Positions 5,904 to 6,490 of a stretch of 6,490 nt of DNA are shown here, piece after piece. The stretch is from Bacteroides sp. Its GTDB lineage: Bacteria > Bacteroidota > Bacteroidia > Bacteroidales > SM23-62. Both the position numbers and the translations under genes were made by a program. Below the pieces are notes generated by a model. That model had not been told where the DNA came from. It worked only from the letters and a program-made list of their open reading frames with translations, and made no database searches. The stretch is from assembly GCA_030592145.1 (NCBI GenBank), contig JAUVKJ010000102.1, forward strand, positions 1 to 6,490. The letters run 5' to 3'. How positions within the stretch are numbered: position 1 is the stretch's first letter; the number at the start of each line of letters is the position of its first letter.

Positions 5904-5940
5904 GGCACACGGTGGCATATGAAATAGTACCTGCTTAATC

Positions 5941-5970
5941 AATCCCAGCACAATTGTGCAGGGATTTTTT
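5941..5970 (+). terminator. Rho-independent terminator after nfu
   Basis: AATCCC (5941-5946) pairs with GGGATT (5961-5966), an A/A mismatch follows, then GCAC pairs with GTGC around the loop AATT. A run of six T (5965-5970) begins at the base of the stem. It lies 37 bases after the nfu stop and closes the plus-strand cluster. The other strand lacks a comparable T-tract, so it appears one-directional. Confidence 0.9.
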
Positions 5971-5983
5971 CGTTTGAGTTTAA

Positions 5984-5991
5984 TACATTTG
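5984..5991 (+). promoter_or_regulatory. Candidate -7 box for the PorW/SprE-like gene
   Basis: TACATTTG matches TAnnTTTG exactly and lies between the terminator and the next gene, where a promoter is required. The upstream element is weak: the nearest TTG (5954-5956) leaves a 27-base spacer and falls inside the terminator hairpin. The predicted transcript start (about 5996-5998) almost coincides with the TTG start codon at 5999. Confidence 0.5.
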
Positions 5992-5998
5992 TGTTGTC

Positions 5999-6490
5999 TT
6001 GAGACAGCGAATCCTGATATATAATCTCCTTCCGGTCCTTTTTCTCGGAGTATTCGGAGCCTGCAGTACTGAAAAGAACACCATGGTTACCCGGTCGTTT
6101 CACAATGTGACATCGAGGTATAATATATTTTTCAACGGGAACGAAAGCTTCAAGAAGGGTGTGAAAAGAATGGGGGACTCTCATAAGGATGATTATACCC
6201 GTATCCTTCCGATTTTCCAGTATGGAGATGAGAATACGGCCAGCACCATAGCATCCGATATGGAAAGGGCCATCCAGAAATCCACCAAAGTGATCACCCT
6301 GCATTCCATAACGGTAAAGCCGGAATTCAAAAATGGTCCTGAGTCAGAAAAACAAAAAGATTTCTATGCACGGAACGAGTATAATAAATATGTACCCGGA
6401 AATTATCTTCTGATGGGCAAGGCCTACCTGTTCAGGCATGATTTCCACCTGGCGATGGAAACCTTCAGGTTCATAATGACAGAATACCAT
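5999..6490 (+). CDS. PorW/SprE-like type IX secretion lipoprotein, N-terminal part (3' end outside window)
   Basis: The 164 codons in the window encode a lipoprotein signal peptide (MRQR, hydrophobic core to residue 18, lipobox FGAC with Cys22 lipidated), then TEKNTMVTRSFHNVTSRYN, FFNGNESFKKGVKR, DDYTRILPIFQYGDE, AIQKSTKVITLHSITVKP and YNKYVPGNYLLMGKAYLFRHDF, which leads into tetratricopeptide repeats. This is the N-terminal pattern I know from PorW/SprE, a large TPR lipoprotein needed for type IX secretion and, in gliders, motility. Full-length relatives are several hundred residues longer. An in-frame TAA at 5981 limits the start; TTG 5999 is the only ordinary start that keeps the signal peptide, since the first in-frame ATG (6083) falls after the lipobox. 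It follows the terminator, so it is a separate unit from the mrp-nfu cluster. Confidence 0.85.
   Translation, partial: MRQRILIYNLLPVLFLGVFGACSTEKNTMVTRSFHNVTSRYNIFFNGNESFKKGVKRMGDSHKDDYTRILPIFQYGDENTASTIASDMERAIQKSTKVITLHSITVKPEFKNGPESEKQKDFYARNEYNKYVPGNYLLMGKAYLFRHDFHLAMETFRFIMTEYH

Noticed and set aside
5939..6304. Minus-strand open frame of 121 codons
   Set aside because: It overlaps the PorW/SprE-like lipoprotein and runs through the terminator hairpin; the plus-strand reading has a signal peptide and family motifs.
1..6490. CRISPR array, tRNA or rRNA gene, insertion sequence, toxin-antitoxin or phage genes
   Set aside because: No regularly spaced repeats, cloverleaf-like sequence, transposase motifs or other such features were seen; almost all the DNA is accounted for by housekeeping genes.

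Overview
The window reads as a housekeeping stretch of a Bacteroidetes chromosome, probably from an environmental or metagenome-derived lineage; I cannot place it below phylum. The evidence is the gene set: a GldH-type gliding lipoprotein, a PorW/SprE-type secretion lipoprotein, a RicT-like PSP1 protein with the Bacteroidetes N-terminus, and an Mrp ATPase without the usual CxxC. Other support is the TAnnTTTG-type -7 boxes and the near absence of Shine-Dalgarno sequences. Nothing looks phage-, plasmid- or transposon-derived.

Layout. The left end (1-616, minus strand) is the N-terminal half of phosphoglycerate kinase, cut by the window edge. An AT-rich divergent gap of 88 bp follows, carrying a convincing pgk promoter. 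From 705 to 5903 seven genes run rightwards: DNA polymerase III delta' (holB, split by a one-base frameshift in a T run), a RicT-like protein, GldH, TrmB, an alkyltransferase-like protein, an Mrp ATPase and a small Nfu protein. RicT/GldH/TrmB/ATL overlap or abut, which implies co-transcription and translational coupling. A candidate internal promoter precedes mrp. A strong intrinsic terminator (5941-5970) ends the cluster, and a new unit then starts: the first 164 codons of a PorW/SprE-like lipoprotein.

How the genes fit together. Mrp and Nfu form an iron-sulfur cluster delivery pair, and RicT has eight cysteines in a pattern suited to cluster binding. TrmB modifies tRNA, the ATL protein flags alkylated guanine for nucleotide excision repair, and delta' belongs to the replisome clamp loader. 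GldH and PorW/SprE belong to the gliding / type IX secretion branch of the envelope, but sit in different transcription units.

I found no wholly new system. The points most worth checking are the holB frameshift, two mutually exclusive hairpins in an interspersed-type palindrome at the ricT start, a 9-bp perfect hairpin inside the trmB 5' coding region, the missing CxxC in Mrp beside an intact Nfu CxxC, and a TTG start that may be leaderless in the PorW-like gene.
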